The notes under the pieces: generated by a model
Seen by the model: the letters and a program-made list of their open reading frames with translations, nothing else
The model's database searches: none
What the model was told of the DNA's origin: nothing
Shown: positions 50,680 through 50,727 of the stretch, piece after piece
Layout: each line of letters starts with the position of its first letter
How positions within the stretch are numbered: position 1 is the stretch's first letter
Assembly: GCA_948468465.1 (NCBI GenBank)
Contig: CAOKJJ010000008.1
Coordinates: 1 to 50,727, forward strand
Direction: 5' to 3'
DNA from: an uncultured Eubacterium sp.
GTDB lineage: Bacteria > Bacillota_A > Clostridia > Lachnospirales > Lachnospiraceae
Length of the DNA stretch: 50,727 bases
Position numbers and translations under genes: made by a program

Positions 50680-50727
50680 GCGGGTGTAGTTCAATGGTAG
50701 AACACCAGCCTTCCAAGCTGGATACGT
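50680..50727 (+). tRNA. tRNA-Gly (anticodon TCC), truncated by the window end
   Basis: The 5' part GCGGGTGTAGTTCAATGG and the anticodon stem CCAGC/GCTGG around CTTCCAA are typical of tRNA-Gly(UCC), with the anticodon at 50712-50714. The T arm and 3' acceptor strand lie beyond the window. Confidence 0.9.

Overview
The window looks like a chromosomal segment of a gut-type, Gram-positive anaerobe of the Clostridia, most likely Lachnospiraceae. The evidence is AGGAGG-type ribosome binding sites in front of nearly every gene, moderate GC, tightly packed operons, a hexuronate catabolic operon with a TRAP transporter, and housekeeping genes of clear Firmicutes type. The species cannot be named from the sequence alone.

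Layout. (1) 0.2-4.9 kb: a GntR/FadR-type regulator, an AraC regulator, an L-fucose/L-arabinose-type isomerase and a xylulokinase-like kinase, which together form a small sugar-catabolism locus. (2) 5.0-6.1 kb: two GNAT acetyltransferases on the minus strand. (3) 6.4-10.4 kb: an AT-rich three-gene operon with a consensus promoter, encoding a membrane/coiled-coil protein, a large protein with a phosphoribosyltransferase-like signature, and a Cys-rich protein of unknown function. (4) 10.4-28.9 kb: the centrepiece, a contractile-injection / type VI-secretion-like locus. (5) 28.9-38.0 kb (minus strand): a D-glucuronate/hexuronate operon (TRAP transporter, UxuA, UxaC, an SDR fructuronate-reductase candidate, KDPG aldolase, two KDG kinases), with a divergent AraC regulator at 38.2 kb. 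(6) 39-50.7 kb: mostly housekeeping and envelope genes (O-antigen-ligase-like protein, thymidylate kinase, NADH pyrophosphatase, rhodanese, RNA methyltransferase, papain-like protease, amidase, dITP pyrophosphatase, phosphodiesterase), small lineage-specific ORFs, an Asn-rich peptide, tRNA-Pro and a truncated tRNA-Gly.

The injection-system locus reads in one direction from 12.39 to 28.86 kb with gaps of at most about 85 bp and several overlapping gene ends. In order it encodes a sheath-like protein (split in two frames at an A-rich run), an Hcp-like tube protein, a two-TM FHA-like protein, a zinc-ribbon FHA protein, a PP2C-like phosphatase, a pseudo-PP2C/TM/TPR protein, two candidate baseplate proteins, a large Hsp70-like protein, a receptor-binding/TssK-shell-like protein, a DUF4280 PAAR-like spike tip, a DcrB-like protein, a VgrG spike, a HINT-containing polymorphic toxin and a putative immunity protein. 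A pentapeptide-repeat protein and an Imm11-like protein are divergently encoded next to it. I recognise no ClpV/AAA+ ATPase, no TssJ/L/M membrane complex and no Ser/Thr kinase in the window. The simplest inference is a T6SS-like injection apparatus of a monoderm bacterium, controlled by phospho-recognition modules and carrying a toxin cargo. Assignments of spike, PAAR-like tip, HINT, Hsp70 and FHA rest on motifs. Sheath and baseplate assignments are inference.
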